A stretch of DNA of 64,000 nt from Shinella kummerowiae (GTDB lineage Bacteria; Pseudomonadota; Alphaproteobacteria; Rhizobiales; Rhizobiaceae), in contig NZ_WUMK01000001.1 of assembly GCF_009827055.1 (NCBI RefSeq), forward strand, positions 248,001 through 312,000. The letters run 5' to 3'. The notes beneath the pieces are model-generated. The model ran no database searches. It was given only the letters and a program-made list of their open reading frames with translations, and had not been told where the DNA came from. Shown in pieces: positions 62,832-64,000 of the stretch. Numbering within the stretch: the stretch's first letter is position 1; every line of letters starts with the position of its first letter. A program made the position numbers and the translations under genes.

Positions 62832-63211
62832 GGTCGCCGCCGATTCGTTGTTCAGCACAATATATAAGGGCGAGAGCGGCGGCGGCCAAAGCGTGAAATC
62901 GGGTTGTCCCGGTTTTCCTCAGGGCACCGCAGAAAGCTTTCCGAGTTCCTTGGCGGTGAGGTAGTAGAAGGTGACACGCGATTTCGTGCGGTCGTCGGCC
63001 ACGGTCTGCTGCCTCCTGTGGGATTACGCGGCTGCCGTCGTCATCGCGGGCCTGCCGCAACGCCATGTCTTCCCATACATGGGGCAAGTCAAGCGCGAAT
63101 GAGCGCCTCCCCGCAGAGGCCATGTCTTGCAGGACACCGACAGTCACCCGTCCTGGTTTCAAGAGACTGGCATTTTTGCACTTTCTGAAGGAATGTCCGG
63201 TAGGTTTGGCA
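62832..63211. other. Intergenic region upstream of thyA
   Basis: It carries the promoters of thyA (minus) and the EAL gene (plus). Apart from the possible 27-residue ORF nothing else is convincing. Confidence 0.45.
62919..63002 (-). CDS. Possible 27-residue ORF upstream of thyA
   Basis: The frame MADDRTKSRVTFYYLTAKELGKLSAVP starts at GTG 63002 with GGAGG nine bases upstream. It has no membrane helix. Spacing to thyA is 87 bases, so it could be a leader ORF or a small protein. It may also be a remnant of a larger gene. No function is assigned. Confidence 0.35.
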   Translation of the reverse strand: MADDRTKSRVTFYYLTAKELGKLSAVP

Positions 63212-64000
63212 ATGCGGCTGGGCAACGCACCAGACGATAACGGACGGTCATCGCATGTGAAACAGGCTGAAGACTACTCGCACCGGTTCCGGCTTGCCTA
63301 TGGCATGGCCGCGCTTGCAGTCGGCGCCCTGGCTGCAGGGTGGGCCATTGTCTTCGCTTTCATGCAGGCCTGGTCGCTGGTGGTGATGGACGGCGCCGTG
63401 GTGATGGTCGCGTTCATCAGCTTCGTCCTGGCACATCGCCATCAATTTTCCGCGGCACTGCTGTTCTCGCAGGCCTCGTTTTTCATCATAACCATCGTCT
63501 TCTGCCTGCTGTTCGATGTCCCGAGCGCTGCGGCCCCGCGGGTATCGCACCTTTTCCTGCTCGTCCTGGCACTGCTCGGCTACATCAACTACCGGCGCGA
63601 AAACTCCGGTCTTCAGCTTGGCATCGTCGGACTGTGCCTCGCCGCCTTCGTGATCTTCACCAGCACGAATGCCGTCCTGCCCTTCGCCGAGCCGATTGCC
63701 GATCACTTTCGCCTCTATGGCTCCTGGCTGAACACGATCATCGCCGTCATCATGCTGTGCGGCGGCGTCTATGTGATGCAGCGGGAATTTGCCCGCGACC
63801 TCGACCAGGCGCGCGAAATCAAGGCAGCGCTGACCAACCGCGAATTCGAGCTGTTCTACCAGCCGCAGGTCAATGAGACCGGCAGGCTCACGGGCGCCGA
63901 AGCGCTGTTGCGCTGGAAACGACCCGGTGGAACTTACACCTCGCCCGCCGACTTCATCCCCATTGCCGAACAGGCGGGGCTGATGCCCCGGATCGGCGGC
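63212..64000 (+). CDS. Membrane-bound EAL-domain phosphodiesterase (partial, runs off the window)
   Basis: The open frame starts at ATG 63212 and has no stop before the window end, at least 263 residues. Residues about 28-195 contain six or so hydrophobic helices (LAYGMAALAVGALAAGWAIVF, LLFSQASFFIITIVFCLLF, IIAVIMLCGGVYVM). A short linker leads into an EAL domain start: FELFYQPQVN, then GAEALLRWKRP (the EAL motif itself) and PIAEQAGLMPRIGG. EAL domains degrade cyclic di-GMP. No GGDEF domain lies between the membrane part and EAL. Confidence 0.9.
   Translation, partial: MRLGNAPDDNGRSSHVKQAEDYSHRFRLAYGMAALAVGALAAGWAIVFAFMQAWSLVVMDGAVVMVAFISFVLAHRHQFSAALLFSQASFFIITIVFCLLFDVPSAAAPRVSHLFLLVLALLGYINYRRENSGLQLGIVGLCLAAFVIFTSTNAVLPFAEPIADHFRLYGSWLNTIIAVIMLCGGVYVMQREFARDLDQAREIKAALTNREFELFYQPQVNETGRLTGAEALLRWKRPGGTYTSPADFIPIAEQAGLMPRIGG

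Noticed and set aside
63340-63876. Plus-strand frame of 178 codons at the right end
   Set aside because: Out of frame with the EAL gene, which gives a clear membrane and EAL-domain translation from 63212.

Overview
The window is GC-rich, gene-dense chromosomal DNA from an alphaproteobacterium of the order Rhizobiales, most likely family Rhizobiaceae (Rhizobium, Agrobacterium, Shinella or Ensifer type). The evidence is the gene content and order: thyA-folA-hflK-hflC-DUF2065-degP on one strand, serB divergent from miaA, ilvI-ilvH, ilvC, FixJ-type response regulators with MASE1/PAS kinases, and a rhizobial-style palindromic intergenic repeat. The genus cannot be settled from the sequence alone.

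Left part (1-25.7 kb) is accessory and regulatory: an orphan FixJ-type regulator; a four-gene Dpp/Opp-type peptide ABC transporter whose two ATPases are fused; a short AraC regulator; an MscS channel; an AhpD-like protein and a Tat-exported alpha/beta hydrolase; an NDH-2-like flavoprotein; a three-gene unit of glycosyltransferase, small membrane protein and anchored hydrolase; a four-gene signalling operon (one MASE1/multi-PAS histidine kinase and three response regulators, coupled by ATGA overlaps); an EmrAB-like efflux operon; and an MBL-fold hydrolase. The part ends at a tRNA-Lys(CTT) gene whose 3' end points towards it.

Middle part (25.8-50 kb) holds small metabolic and regulatory units: a PhzF protein, an EEP-family nuclease/phosphatase, an exported three-repeat protein of unknown function, an AsnC regulator divergent from a RocB-like M20 peptidase, an aminotransferase, ilvC with a clear terminator, a TetR gene with its own operator, cspA, an AsnC regulator divergent from an Asp/Glu racemase, a MarR-GNAT fusion under a very unusual hairpin, an HxlR/quinone-reductase pair, pdxJ, a winged-helix membrane protein, a MerR-LuxR hybrid, a RecD-like helicase, an AbrB-family permease, a LysE exporter and an aldo/keto reductase.

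Right part (50-64 kb) is conserved core: ilvI-ilvH behind a transcription attenuator with a 19-residue leader peptide containing Ile-Leu-Val-Val, a HerA-like ATPase, miaA, serB with a GNAT gene, a Do-family protease with its HflK/HflC membrane partners, folA, thyA, and the first part of a membrane-bound EAL protein cut by the window end. Together, ilvC and ilvIH supply branched-chain amino acid synthesis, and thyA-folA the thymidylate cycle. HflKC and DegP make an envelope protein-quality-control block.

Several genes are short or lie outside ordinary ORF calls: the ilv leader peptide, a 33-residue membrane protein next to ilvC, and a 27-residue ORF upstream of thyA. No integrase, transposase, CRISPR array or complete mobile element was found.
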